This document shows positions 16,888 through 26,100 of a stretch of DNA of 64,000 nucleotides, piece by piece (the first letter of the stretch is position 1; each line of letters begins with the position of its first letter). The stretch lies in the NCBI RefSeq assembly GCF_008329525.1, contig NZ_NPKQ01000006.1, positions 1-64,000 of the forward strand, given 5' to 3'. Origin of the DNA: Tardiphaga sp. P9-11 (GTDB lineage: Bacteria; Pseudomonadota; Alphaproteobacteria; Rhizobiales; Xanthobacteraceae). Below the pieces are notes generated by a model. That model saw only the letters and a program-made list of their open reading frames with translations. It ran no database searches and was not told the DNA's origin. Position numbers and translations under genes: made by a program.

Positions 16888-17520
16888 ATGGCACAGCCTG
16901 TGAAACTCCTGATTGTCGATGACCACCCCGTCGTGGTGTCGGGCTGCCGTTCGCTGTTTGCGTCGGACCCTACAATATCCATCGATGAGGCGGTCGATGA
17001 GAGATCGGGACACCGCGCCTATCTATCTAAACGGCCCGACGTGACGATCATCGACATCAATCTGCCGGATCTTTCCGGCTTCGAGTTGATGCGTCGTATC
17101 CGCAAGGATGATCCCGACGCGCGTATTATCATGTTCAGCATGAATGACGATCCAGCCTTTGTGGTCCGAGCCATCGAGCTCGGTGCCCAAGGCTATGTCT
17201 CTAAGGGCGACGATCCGCGCCTGCTCATCAAGGCAGTACGCAAAGTGGCTGCGGGGGAGAACTTCATTTCTCCGCATCTCGCAAAGACAGTAACGTTCTC
17301 AGGCGCTGCTATCCGTGCAAATCCGGCCACCAGCATGTCGGCCCGGGAACTGGAAATTCTCCGGCTCCTCGGCCGGGGCGACAAGATCGTTGAGGTCGCC
17401 GACGCGCTCGGCATCTCCTACAAGACGGTAGCAAATACCACGTCCCTACTGAAGCAGAAGCTGGGCGCACGGAACCACTCCGATCTCATCCGTATAGCCG
17501 TCGAGATGGGCTTAAATTAG
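16888..17520 (+). CDS. NarL/FixJ-type response regulator
   Basis: 210 residues. The receiver domain carries the acidic pair in IVDDHP (residues 10-13), the phosphorylatable Asp 56 in IIDINLPDLSG and Lys in YVSKGDD. A LuxR-type helix-turn-helix follows (SARELEILRLLGRGDKIVEV then ADALGISYKTVANTTSLLKQ). It is transcribed divergently from the histidine kinase, with start codons close together or overlapping, so the two probably share a control region and form one signalling pair. Input signal unknown. Confidence 0.9.
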   Translation: MAQPVKLLIVDDHPVVVSGCRSLFASDPTISIDEAVDERSGHRAYLSKRPDVTIIDINLPDLSGFELMRRIRKDDPDARIIMFSMNDDPAFVVRAIELGAQGYVSKGDDPRLLIKAVRKVAAGENFISPHLAKTVTFSGAAIRANPATSMSARELEILRLLGRGDKIVEVADALGISYKTVANTTSLLKQKLGARNHSDLIRIAVEMGLN

Positions 17521-17792
17521 AGTTCTTCACGATAGAGTCTTGGCCACTTCTTTCCGCACAGCTCACATCAGCCGCAGGCTTAAAGCCGAAGGACGTGGAT
17601 CGACAAGTGGCTAGCGTTCCTATGACATTGGGAGAAGGTGCCGCTACAGCCTTAGGGAGGTGCGACGCCTGTCGCCGGATCCGCTCGAAATTCACTGCGG
17701 AAACGTTGCTGCATTGCGTGCGTGGGCGCAACGCAACAACAGCGCCAGGCGCGGAACGAGCGGCGGAGGCTTAATCGCGTCCGCTGGACTTA

Positions 17793-18038
17793 TCACCAAT
17801 GATGACCATGACCGCGACCGCGGCTCCAGCCGTAATGATGCCCGCGACCGCGGGACCAGCCGTAATGATGTCCGCGTCCACCACGATGCATGTGGCCATG
17901 ACCATGACCGTGGCCGCCCTTTATCTCGATCGCATCGCCCGAAGCTGTCATCGGCGCTAGCGGCATAGCGGCCACGGCCGCTCCGCTTCCCGCCGTCAGC
18001 AAAAGGGCCTCGACCCCGGCGATCGTCATCCGTTTCAT
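17793..18038 (-). CDS. small exported His/Gly-rich protein
   Basis: 81 residues. A signal peptide (KRMTIAGVEALLLTAGSGAAVA) is followed by a mature part dominated by His, Gly, Arg and Trp: GGHGHGHGHMHRGGRG, then a tandem HHYGWSRGRG repeat and GHGHHW. Such His-rich tails can bind divalent metals, but that is inference. AAAGGAGAG precedes the ATG at 18038; the longer frame to 18113 is less likely. It is a single gene facing leftwards. Confidence 0.7.
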   Translation of the reverse strand: MKRMTIAGVEALLLTAGSGAAVAAMPLAPMTASGDAIEIKGGHGHGHGHMHRGGRGHHYGWSRGRGHHYGWSRGRGHGHHW

Positions 18039-18272
18039 ATTGCTCTCCTTTGACCGCACCAAGCGGCCGTTGACACAAGTTCCCGGTTTGCGATGGGTTT
18101 CTGAGCTCGGCATTGCGGAGACAGCTGCTGATATAAGCGGCGAACTTAGAGTCTAGCGCCGGCCATATTGCCTCTTTTACCCGGAAGCGGCATCCGAGAA
18201 CGGAACCAAGAAACTGCTTTCGCTGTTGTTGCGCAAGACCGAATGAGCGGTCTCGACAGTGGAGGTCACAAA

Positions 18273-18992
18273 ATGAATAGGAGATTGATGGGATCGGCTG
18301 CGGCCATTGCCTTGATTGCCACGACTGCTTTCGCTCTGGCGCAGGGCGGCGGCGCGAGCGGATCAAAGGGGGGCGATGCACCTGCCGCGTCAGCACCGCG
18401 GGCCGGCGAGGCTCCTTCGACCAACATGCCCGCCGCAAAGGGGACGGCAAGTGACGCTAAGCCGATGACCGGTTCCAGGTCTGCACCTGATGCCAAGGCC
18501 GCCTCCGACCAGAAGGCCGCGCCTGCCAAACCAGCAACGACCGCCCAGGATAAGCCTGCCGTCGCTCCGTCGGATAAAGCCGGGACCTCTGCGCAAGAGC
18601 GCACCGACACCAAGGGCGCGAAGTCCGCGACGGACACCAAGTCGACAACGGATACCAAGGCTGCCACTGACGCGAAGACCGGCGACGGCAAGGCCGGCTC
18701 CGCGTCTACGACGGGCAATGCCGCGACGTCTGCAACCGTTGCCCTTCCTGCTCAAAAGCGCACGCAGATCACTAGTGCGATCCGGCAAGAAAAGGTCGAG
18801 GAAGTTCGCAATGTGAACTTCAACATCTCAGTAGGCGTGACGGTACCGTCTACAGTGCGCGTGCACCCGCTCCCGACGCGAGTGATCGAAATCTATCCAG
18901 AATGGCGCGGATACGACTTCATTCTGGTCAATGGTCGTTACGTTATCCTTCGACCGCAGACGCATGAGATCGTCTACATCATCGAAGGTTAG
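18273..18992 (+). CDS. exported DUF1236 protein with Ala/Lys/Thr-rich linker
   Basis: 239 residues. A signal peptide (LMGSAAAIALIATTAFALAQ) is followed by about 130 residues of Ala/Lys/Asp/Thr/Ser/Pro repeats (TDTKSTTDTKAATDAKTG). The structured end contains RNVNFNISVGVTVPSTVRVH, then TRVIEIYPEWRGYDFILVNG and a DUF1236-like YVILRPQTHEIVYIIEG. GGAGG precedes the ATG at 18273. The NVNFxISVGxxVP block is also present in the protein at 6522. A strong terminator follows at 19041-19075. Confidence 0.8.
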   Translation: MNRRLMGSAAAIALIATTAFALAQGGGASGSKGGDAPAASAPRAGEAPSTNMPAAKGTASDAKPMTGSRSAPDAKAASDQKAAPAKPATTAQDKPAVAPSDKAGTSAQERTDTKGAKSATDTKSTTDTKAATDAKTGDGKAGSASTTGNAATSATVALPAQKRTQITSAIRQEKVEEVRNVNFNISVGVTVPSTVRVHPLPTRVIEIYPEWRGYDFILVNGRYVILRPQTHEIVYIIEG

Positions 18993-19040
18993 GCCCGGCG
19001 CCGCCTTGTGGCGCTAGACACTCGTTCCTCGTTCACTCTA

Positions 19041-19075
19041 CTGCCCCGGGTCCACATCCGCGGGCAGTTTTTTTT
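19041..19075 (+). terminator. intrinsic terminator of the second long DUF1236 gene
   Basis: CTGCCC (19041-19046) pairs with GGGCAG (19062-19067), extended inward by CGG/CCG, and is followed by eight T. Confidence 0.85.
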
Positions 19076-19159
19076 GGCCTTGTGCGGATCAATGCAGCTA
19101 CAGCGGAACGATTGCCACTTTATCCCGTTGGCGTCTCGGTTGAACAAGGGAGCTTGAAG

Positions 19160-19399
19160 ATGAAGTTGTCAACTTACGCATTTGCCGCTGCCGTCGTGGC
19201 GACCATAACTACCCCGACCTTTGCAAGTGCGCAGGACGTGCGCGTTCGCATTGGCGAGGATCACGGAATGTCCCGCGACTATGACCGCGGCTACCGCGGC
19301 CCTCGCGCGGAATATCGCCGCGATCATGGATGGCACCGCGGCTGGCGCAATCGCGACCGGGTGGTAGTGATTAAGCAGCGCCGTCATCGTTGGGATTGA
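19160..19399 (+). CDS. small exported Arg/Gly/Tyr-rich protein
   Basis: 79 residues. A signal peptide (KLSTYAFAAAVVATITTPTF then ASAQ) is followed by a basic mature part (SRDYDRGYRGPRAEYRRDHG, WHRGWRNRDRVVVIKQRRH). The ATG at 19160 has GGGAG upstream. The mature protein is strongly cationic and may bind polyanionic envelope material; that is inference. A 10 bp terminator hairpin follows. Confidence 0.7.
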   Translation: MKLSTYAFAAAVVATITTPTFASAQDVRVRIGEDHGMSRDYDRGYRGPRAEYRRDHGWHRGWRNRDRVVVIKQRRHRWD

Positions 19400-19404
19400 T
19401 CCAA

Positions 19405-19430
19405 GGAGGTGGCCCGCATGGGCCACCTCC
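19405..19430 (+). terminator. terminator hairpin after the Arg/Gly-rich exported protein
   Basis: GGAGGTGGCC (19405-19414), loop CGCATG, GGCCACCTCC (19421-19430), followed by TCCTTTTC. Confidence 0.75.
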
Positions 19431-19454
19431 TCCTTTTCTGACAAGGTTATCCGC

Positions 19455-19943
19455 ATGACTTTTCTAAAGACATTCGATCGACGTGCAGCTGGCTTAATCA
19501 TCTTCGCTGGTTTCATCACGTTAGCATTTGCGACCCAGGGCTCCGCGGTGCCTACTGCCCCCGCAGGAGCTTCTGACGCGCTAATCACATCAGGCAGAGC
19601 GCCTATGGACCAAGACGCCGCACGGGTTTCGCAAACTGCTGCCGATAGCGTGTGCGAAAAGCAAAACTGGCCATACTACTCCGAAGAATGCCTGCGCGGC
19701 GAAGGTGGCGGATCCGCTCCGCGTCAAGTTCACCTACAACCGGCTGCTGTCGAGCCGGCGACGCCGACGCCTATCCTCGCCTCTACAAACACCGCCGAGC
19801 GCAAGCCAACTGAGTTCCGGCAGGTCACCGAAACGCCCCGCCGGCGTAAGATGCGCCAGACGCCCCACTATGCAAGCCGGCGCATTTCAAGGCCACAAGT
19901 AATGCAACCTGAGGATTCCGAGCAACTGCCCTTGACCTGGTGA
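19455..19943 (+). CDS. exported protein with a two-Cys motif, unknown function
   Basis: 162 residues. The N-terminal signal or anchor (AAGLIIFAGFITLAFATQGS) is followed by a conserved-looking block VCEKQNWPYYSEECLRG with two Cys and aromatic residues. The tail is Pro/Arg/Thr-rich and basic. I recall short Bradyrhizobium exported proteins with a C..Q.WPY....CLRG block. The ribosome-binding site is weak (AAGG). Function unknown. Confidence 0.65.
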   Translation: MTFLKTFDRRAAGLIIFAGFITLAFATQGSAVPTAPAGASDALITSGRAPMDQDAARVSQTAADSVCEKQNWPYYSEECLRGEGGGSAPRQVHLQPAAVEPATPTPILASTNTAERKPTEFRQVTETPRRRKMRQTPHYASRRISRPQVMQPEDSEQLPLTW

Positions 19944-20117
19944 GCTTGCTACAGCGTTTACGCGTAATGATTGTTGGGCTTTTGAGCGTCACGTTATCCA
20001 TAGGTGCTAAGAAATGTGGCGCCTGGCGCGACCAAGCGCTCGACCAATAAACTACCATTCCAGAACGCGGGTCTGCCTTGAATTTGCTCGGCATGTTGTG
20101 GAAGGTCGCACCAGCAA

Positions 20118-20579
20118 ATGGATTCAATAGTGTCAAACAACGAACGTCGCAGCGGATTTGCCCGCCTTTTTGGAGACCTTGCTAACAAGACTTCTCAACT
20201 CGCGGGTCGAGCCACGACGTTCATCGTCGCAGCCGCCGTCGTGATCATCTGGGCCGTGACCGGTCCTCTGTTCGGTTACTCGGACACGTGGCAGCTTGTC
20301 ATCAACACTGGGACGACGATCGTGACGTTCTTGATGGTCTTTCTCATCCAGAACTCTCAGAACCGAGACAGCGCCGCCATTCAGGTGAAGCTAGACGAAC
20401 TCATCCGAACGAGTGCCGCTCATAACTCATTCGTCGGCATCGAGCATCTGACCGACGAGGAATTAGAGGATATCCGGACCAAGTGCGAGGCACGCGCTGC
20501 GGCCGAGAAGGTCGGTGAAAGGAGTGTGCAACGCATGGGCGAGAAGGCTCGCGAAGCCGCGGACGCCGCCGGGTCCTGA
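20118..20579 (+). CDS. low-affinity iron permease family protein
   Basis: 153 residues. Two membrane segments (ATTFIVAAAVVIIWAVTGPL and LVINTGTTIVTFLMVFLIQ) are separated by FGYSDTWQ. They are followed by NSQNRDSAAIQVKLDELIRT and a charged helix ending in an Ala/Glu-rich tail. The NTGTTIVTFLMVFLIQNSQNRD block is the signature of the Fe_perm family (pfam04120-type) as I know it. Members are annotated as low-affinity iron permeases, though transport is not well proven in bacteria. Isolated gene. Confidence 0.85.
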   Translation: MDSIVSNNERRSGFARLFGDLANKTSQLAGRATTFIVAAAVVIIWAVTGPLFGYSDTWQLVINTGTTIVTFLMVFLIQNSQNRDSAAIQVKLDELIRTSAAHNSFVGIEHLTDEELEDIRTKCEARAAAEKVGERSVQRMGEKAREAADAAGS

Positions 20580-21104
20580 TGGACGGATGATGCGGGCTCC
20601 GTCCTGGCTTCGCAAACCCCCTCATCGTAACTTTCGTCGTCGCCATGTCCATGCGCGGCTCAGGACCAGATGACGCTCGGCATCCTGCCGACCCGTTCAC
20701 GGGCCGGGGTGTCAAGTTCGCCGCAACCTTCAACGAAGCAAGTTGGAAATCCGCATCGGCTAGCCTCCGAACACGAACCGCAGGACTGTCACGATGGTCG
20801 CGGACAATTGCGGCCGCCGCGGACATCTCCAGGGCGGGCGCATTTCTTCATTCAAGGTGAGCTGTCAGTGAATATACCCATCGGCCAGCGCGCAGCGTTG
20901 ATCGCCCTATCCAGACCTGCCCCTGATTCTGACACCTCATCTCGGAGTCGCCGAGCGCATCGAGGACGATGATTGCACGTTTGATGACCACCTTAAGAGC
21001 GGCGTGAAACATGGCGACAGAGTGATCATTCATTGCTGAACCTTCGCGACCGGGAACGATCCGCCACAGCGGCTGTTTTCTGGAAAACTCGCCGGAGCCA
21101 ATCG
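20580..21104. other. spacer with a possible broken small gene
   Basis: A frame ending at about 21037 reads LGVAERIEDDDCTFDDHLKS then GVKHGDRVIIHC. An upstream GTG at 20869 opens NIPIGQRAALIALSRP in a different frame. They could be one frameshifted small gene; support is weak. Confidence 0.35.
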
Positions 21105-21344
21105 ATGAAAGCGATACTTTCTAAAAAGGAGTTGGAGCGCGAAGCCCTCGCGGAGATGAGAAAACGCCCAGGTTGCGAGACGCTGAAGGCAGTCGACGTC
21201 CAATACAGTGACCTTCGAGCCGATACGAACTGGACTCTGTATGCCTTCACAGAAGGTCGAATTGATCCAGGTGCTTTGCATAGCGCGCTGGAAATGACCG
21301 TAGACAAACTGCGCCATCAATATGAACTGCGCGCCCCGGAGTGA
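21105..21344 (+). CDS. small conserved hypothetical protein
   Basis: 79 residues (KAILSKKELEREALAEMRKR then PGCETLKAVDVQYSDLRADT). It is soluble and helical, with one Cys. The ATG at 21105 has GGAG nearby, and the longer frame from 21033 is not supported. I recall near-identical short proteins in Bradyrhizobium, all without function. It is followed by a second small gene in the same direction. Confidence 0.65.
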   Translation: MKAILSKKELEREALAEMRKRPGCETLKAVDVQYSDLRADTNWTLYAFTEGRIDPGALHSALEMTVDKLRHQYELRAPE

Positions 21345-21392
21345 TCCCTTATAGGAAGTCAGACTCCCACCTCGCCCTGAAGTCTGACCTCC

Positions 21393-21617
21393 ATGCTTAA
21401 AAAGAAAGCGACCGCCAACGAGCTGATCTGGCTCTTTCACGAGAAGCTTGCAGGCTCCAACTTCCCCAATGCCGGGATTGCGATTGTTCCAATCGGTAAC
21501 GGCAATTGGTCGGCGCTGACGAATGCCACCGAACGCCGGCACTATCCCGATCTGGCAAAGACTGTGGTGCGAATAGAGAGGCAGCTCCGCGCTCGCTACC
21601 TCCTGAAAGAGGTTTGA
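21393..21617 (+). CDS. small conserved hypothetical protein
   Basis: 74 residues (KKKATANELIWLFHEKLAGS, GIAIVPIGNGNWSALTNATE). A short alpha/beta protein without signal or membrane segment. It lies 48 bases after the preceding small gene and may share its transcript. Function unknown. Confidence 0.6.
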   Translation: MLKKKATANELIWLFHEKLAGSNFPNAGIAIVPIGNGNWSALTNATERRHYPDLAKTVVRIERQLRARYLLKEV

Positions 21618-21748
21618 TCTGCCTTCACGGGCGGGAACTAAGCCGGCGATTGTTCTATGGTCCCATCGACCAAGGCTGCATCTTGAACAAGACCAACCAG
21701 TTTGACCTTCCTACGCTGCCCCATGCTCACGCCGCCGAGCGCTCTCGA

Positions 21749-22033
21749 ATGAGCGACGATCAAAGCCTGATCAAGGCCCGTTACTGCAGATCGATCCTGA
21801 AGGTCGCCGCGATCAGCACCGAGCAGGAAGCCCGCATTTTACTGAACGGCCTGGCCACCGAGCAGGTTACCACAAACACCTCTCCCGCGATGGCCGAGGC
21901 TGAACGAGTAGCTTTGACTGCGATCCGCGATCTGGCTGGATATCAGCACGGACGAAGCGTCCCCCAAAGCTCCAGCGAGTGGATGCGTGCCGCGCGAGCA
22001 ATCCAGTTGTGGCTAAACGTTCACGATCAATAG
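21749..22033 (+). CDS. small helical hypothetical protein
   Basis: About 94 residues (SDDQSLIKARYCRSILKVAA, ISTEQEARILLNGLATEQV). The start is uncertain: ATG 21749 lacks a clear ribosome-binding site and TTG 21683 is an alternative. No family recognised. Confidence 0.45.
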   Translation: MSDDQSLIKARYCRSILKVAAISTEQEARILLNGLATEQVTTNTSPAMAEAERVALTAIRDLAGYQHGRSVPQSSSEWMRAARAIQLWLNVHDQ

Positions 22034-22413
22034 GCATCGTGCGCGCGGAATGCGGAGAAATGGACGCGTCCGATAGCAAACAGCAAAAGACATCTCGTGA
22101 GCTGTAGCTTCTGTATCGGAAACGGCTTTTTTTTTCGAAGCCCGTCTCAAAAAATTCATTAAAGGCACCCGCCGCTAAGGCACCCCGCACTAGACCTTAC
22201 CTATGGTACGCAGTACGCAGGCGCACCAGTGCTGCATACCTCGCCGTCCATGAAATAGCTCAACTGGTGGATGTCGTTGAGGTTTCCGCCGATTCGTTTC
22301 GTGGTACGCAGAACGCATTTTCCCGAGACAAAAATCTGCGCGTGAGGAGAGCGCCGTCCTTGGCGATTGCGCCTAAAATGTTTTCAGACTCCCCACGGTT
22401 AGACCAAGTTGGT
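22034..22413. other. spacer with a probable minus-strand gene remnant
   Basis: The minus-strand remnant at 22201-22395 is reported separately. A run of nine T at about 22127-22135 is also present. Nothing else is recognised. Confidence 0.4.
22201..22395 (-). pseudogene. probable remnant of a short Cys-containing protein
   Basis: Minus-strand pieces in two frames read SENILGAIAKDGALLTR and then IFVSGKCVLRTTKRIGGNLN followed by DIHQLSYFMDGEVCSTGAP and a TAG at 22201-22203. The second piece has natural protein composition, but no start codon or ribosome-binding site in that frame. One frameshift at about 22345 would join the two. No family recognised. Confidence 0.4.
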
Positions 22414-22752
22414 TTACCTCCCCGAAAAACCGGCGGCCGGTCTTGAGGCAGCGCTCATTTCCGGCGCAGCATTTTCGCGATTCAGGCGCTCGCGCATTTC
22501 CTTTCCGGCCTTGAAGAACGGAAGGCTCTTTTGGTGCACGGTAACATGTTTTCCAGTACGTGGGTTGCGGCCTGCACGAGCGGGGCGATGCCTTACCGAG
22601 AACGCGCCGAAACCGCGAAGCTCAGCCCGATCACCGCGTGCCAGCGCAGCGACGATCTCATCGAGAATCGCGTTCACGATGTTCTCAAGGTCCCGCTGGT
22701 AGAGGCGCGGGTTATGTTTAGCGATGCGTTGAACAAGTTCGGATTTGACCAT
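22414..22752 (-). CDS. HU/IHF-family DNA-binding protein, IHF beta-like
   Basis: 112 residues. [20 protein letters not shown] then [20 protein letters not shown] and [25 protein letters not shown] are the canonical alpha-alpha-beta body and DNA-binding arm of the HU/IHF superfamily. LVQRI..HNP.L...D and [20 protein letters not shown] point to the IHF beta subunit. The C-terminal Ala/Ser tail is a little longer than usual. The alpha partner is not in this window. It lies alone between small genes and may be an accessory paralog. Confidence 0.85.
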   Translation of the reverse strand: MVKSELVQRIAKHNPRLYQRDLENIVNAILDEIVAALARGDRAELRGFGAFSVRHRPARAGRNPRTGKHVTVHQKSLPFFKAGKEMRERLNRENAAPEMSAASRPAAGFSGR

Positions 22753-23104
22753 CGTGACGTCGGAAATTTGGCGGGAGGCCGCATTTCCTCGATCTGACTT
22801 GCACTGTCAAGATGCAATAAATTGGGGAATCGTCGAAAAACCTGACCCGGCGAGACCGGTTGATCTGCACTCACCAATCTTGGAGCGGAACCAAATCATC
22901 CACTTCTGTTTACATAATCCAAGTGCGATATCCCAATCGATTTCCTGTCTGTTCCCGATATTGAGGCTTCCGTGCACCTTCGATCTGGCCGATGGGCATT
23001 AGCCGAGGAGCGTCAATTGATCGCGTCGATCGAGGGGAATACGTCGGCAGCCAGAGCTCCTGTATCTGTTGTTTCGTTCAGCTTAAGGCGCCGCAGCTTT
23101 GGTT

Positions 23105-26100
23105 TTAGAGGCCGTCAAGCAACGCCCTGACCTTTTCTGCAAGATCGTTGATTGTATAAGGCTTTGAGATGAGATGCGTACCCGCATCCAGAACGCCATT
23201 ATGGACTATGGCGTTTCGCGTATAGCCCGTGGTGAACAAAATCTTGGCGTCGGGCAACAGCGGTTGGAGGACTTTTGCGAGCTCACTGCCTGTCATTTCG
23301 GGCATCACAACGTCCGTGAAAACCAAATCGGGCCGTGAGCCGTTCTCAATGAGGTGAATGGCTTCTCGCGCGCTTGCAGCTTCTATGACCGAATAGCCAA
23401 GTTCTCGAAGCGTCTCGACAGAGATCGCTCGCACGCGTTCTTCGTCCTCAACCACCAGGACCAGCTCTTGATGCTGCCCCACGTCTGCGCGCACCGCGCC
23501 AGTCGAAGCATCGGTCGTAACCTCGCCGTAGAAACGCGGCAGGTAGATTTTTACGGTGGTGCCAACATCAAGTTCCGAATAAATCTTCACATGACCGCCC
23601 GACTGACGCACGAAGCCGTATACTTGACTTAGGCCAAGGCCCGTGCCTTTTCCGACCTCTTTGGTCGTGTAGAACGGATCAAAAACTTTGCTCAGCACAT
23701 CGCTGTTGATACCGGTACCGCTGTCGGTCACTGCGATGAGAACGAACTGTCCCGGTTCAATTGAGTATTGTCGGGCATACGCCGCATCCACAGACGCGTT
23801 CATCGTTTCGATCGTGAGTTTTCCTCCTTGAGGCATCGCGTCCCGCGCATTGACCGCGAGGTTGAGTAAAGCGCTCTCAAGTTGAGCCGGATCGGCTTGG
23901 ACGTTCCATACCCCCGCTGCGAGCACTGTCTCGATTGCAATGGTCGCGCCCAGCGACCGATCGAGAAGCTCGCTCATACCCGCGATCATACGATTCACTA
24001 CGATGACTTCTGGAGCTAAGGGCTGCAGGCGGGAGAAAGCCAGCAAGCGCTGGGTTAAGGTAGCGGCCCGGTTAGCGCCGTCCAAGGCTCCGTCAATGAA
24101 GCGGGTGATGTCAATGTCACCCTTTGCCAGCTTCCGGCGGGCTAGATTCAAGCCTCCGATGATCACGGCGAGCATGTTGTTAAAGTCGTGAGCTATCCCG
24201 CCAGTCAATTGACCAACCGCCTCCATCTTTTGAGCCTGTCGCAGCTGCTCCTCCGCCTTCGAACGTTCGCCAATCTCCGTGGCCACGCGCTGCTCGAGAT
24301 CGATATTGAGCGCCTGCAGCTCCGCCTCGGCCCTTTTTCGCTCGGCGAGCTCCCTTTCGACAGCCGCAAACAGCCTCGCATTGTCGATGGCCGTCGCCGC
24401 GTGTCCCGCAATCCCCAAGAGAGCAGCCTCATGCTCTTCTTGGAACTTGCCGGTTTCCTGATGGCCGAAGAACAGCCCCCCCAAAACGTCTCCGGTGCGT
24501 GAGATGACCGGTACCGCAAGGTACGAGCGAACCGGAAGGTGGCCTTCGGGCATTCCTTTGCGGGGAGCGTTCTTGCCATATCGCGGGTCGGCGAGGATGT
24601 TTTCTGATCGTACAACCGCCGTGCCAAGAAACGTCGGCTCAAACACTGCTGTATTCCGCGGCATCGGAAAATTCGCGAATGCAGACCGGGGCGCGCCGGA
24701 GAGCGCGTAGAGCATGTAGCTCTCGCCCTCAGGCGAGAGAACATTGTAGAAGAACGCGCCAAATTCCGCACCGCAGAGCTCCAGCCCGGCATCCGTAACG
24801 GTCTGGACGATGGTCTCAAGATTGCGTTCCCTGGCGACGGTTGCCCCCGTGTCATTCAAGATCCTGAGATGTCGTTCGGATTTCTTGCGCGCCGTGATAT
24901 CGATGACAGTGCCAACAAAGCGCACTGCGTTGTGATTGACGAATATTGCGTCGCCCGTTGCGGCGAGCCATCGTTCGATCCGGTCCTCGATTCCAATCGT
25001 CCGATACTCGATGCGATATGCAGCCAAGGAGGAGGGATCCAAGGCGTTGGTCACCGCGCGATGAACACGTTCGCGATCGTCAGGATGCAGCCCTGCAAGG
25101 AACGATTTTTCATATGAAATCTCGGCTTCGGATGAGAGGCCAAACAGAGCTTTGCATCTCGCGTCCCAGCGAAGGACGTTATTTACCGGGTCAAAGTCCC
25201 ACGTTCCGATACCGGCTGCGTTGTTAGCAAGGCCGAGGCGTTCTGCGGCTTCTCGCGCGGCTTCTTCTGAACGGACTCGCTCGATATGCGCCCACGACCT
25301 TTCGGTAACCTCCGCAAGCAGGGCCAGCTCGCCAGCTGCCCAGCGATGGGCGGTCTGATGATGTATTGCCATCAATGCCGTTAAGCGGTCCTCTTTCACG
25401 AAGGGCATGCAAATAGTGGATCCGATCCCAATATCTTGGAAGGTTCGGGCTTCTTCCGGCTCCAATTCTTCAAGATTGTCATTGATGATCAGCGGGCGGC
25501 CGTTACCCAGCTCCTGAACAGCTTTTTTGCCGAAGTCAGCAAGGCTGTAGTGACCTAAGATGTGTTTCGCACCAGGTGCTGCCCAGTCGCCGCGAATAGT
25601 AAAGCCATCCTGATCTTCATCCATGTCGGCATAGGCGCAATTAGACACGTTGAGGTGCTGGCCTAGCATCCGGGTCGTGACCGATAGAATCTCGTCGGCC
25701 CTCCGGCATTTCGCAGTTTCTTTGCCGAGGTCATCCAAAAAGACAAGACGGGCTTCATTCGCCCGAATAGTTGCCTCTGCCCTACGCCGTTCTACCGCAG
25801 TCCGGGTCCGGTCAGCGACCTCCCGCATGAGGTCAAGTTCGGCGTCTGACCATTCTCGTGCTTCGGCATTGTTGAGATAGAGCAATGCCACCACGCCGTT
25901 TGGCTCAAGGATGGGCATGTTCACCAAGGCGCGTGCCGAAATAAGCTCAAGGGCCTTCGCTTGATCTCCTACCCGACCATCTTTTTCGGCGTCGGCGAAC
26001 ACCACGGTTACGCCGCGCTTCAAGTCCTCAATGTAGCTGCCGTAATCCCGGAATTGCAGAACCCCAGCAAGGCTTTTTATGCCCGGCGCATTCCAGTCCC

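Noticed and set aside
17835-17910. Short repeated GACCGCGGNNCCAGCCGTAATGATG units, considered as a CRISPR-like array
   Set aside because: They encode the tandem HHYGWSRGRG repeat of the His/Gly-rich protein; there are only two units and no spacers.
22250-22330. Possible tRNA-like cloverleaf in the spacer after the small genes
   Set aside because: No CCA-adjacent acceptor pairing or T-loop GTTCRANNC could be found.
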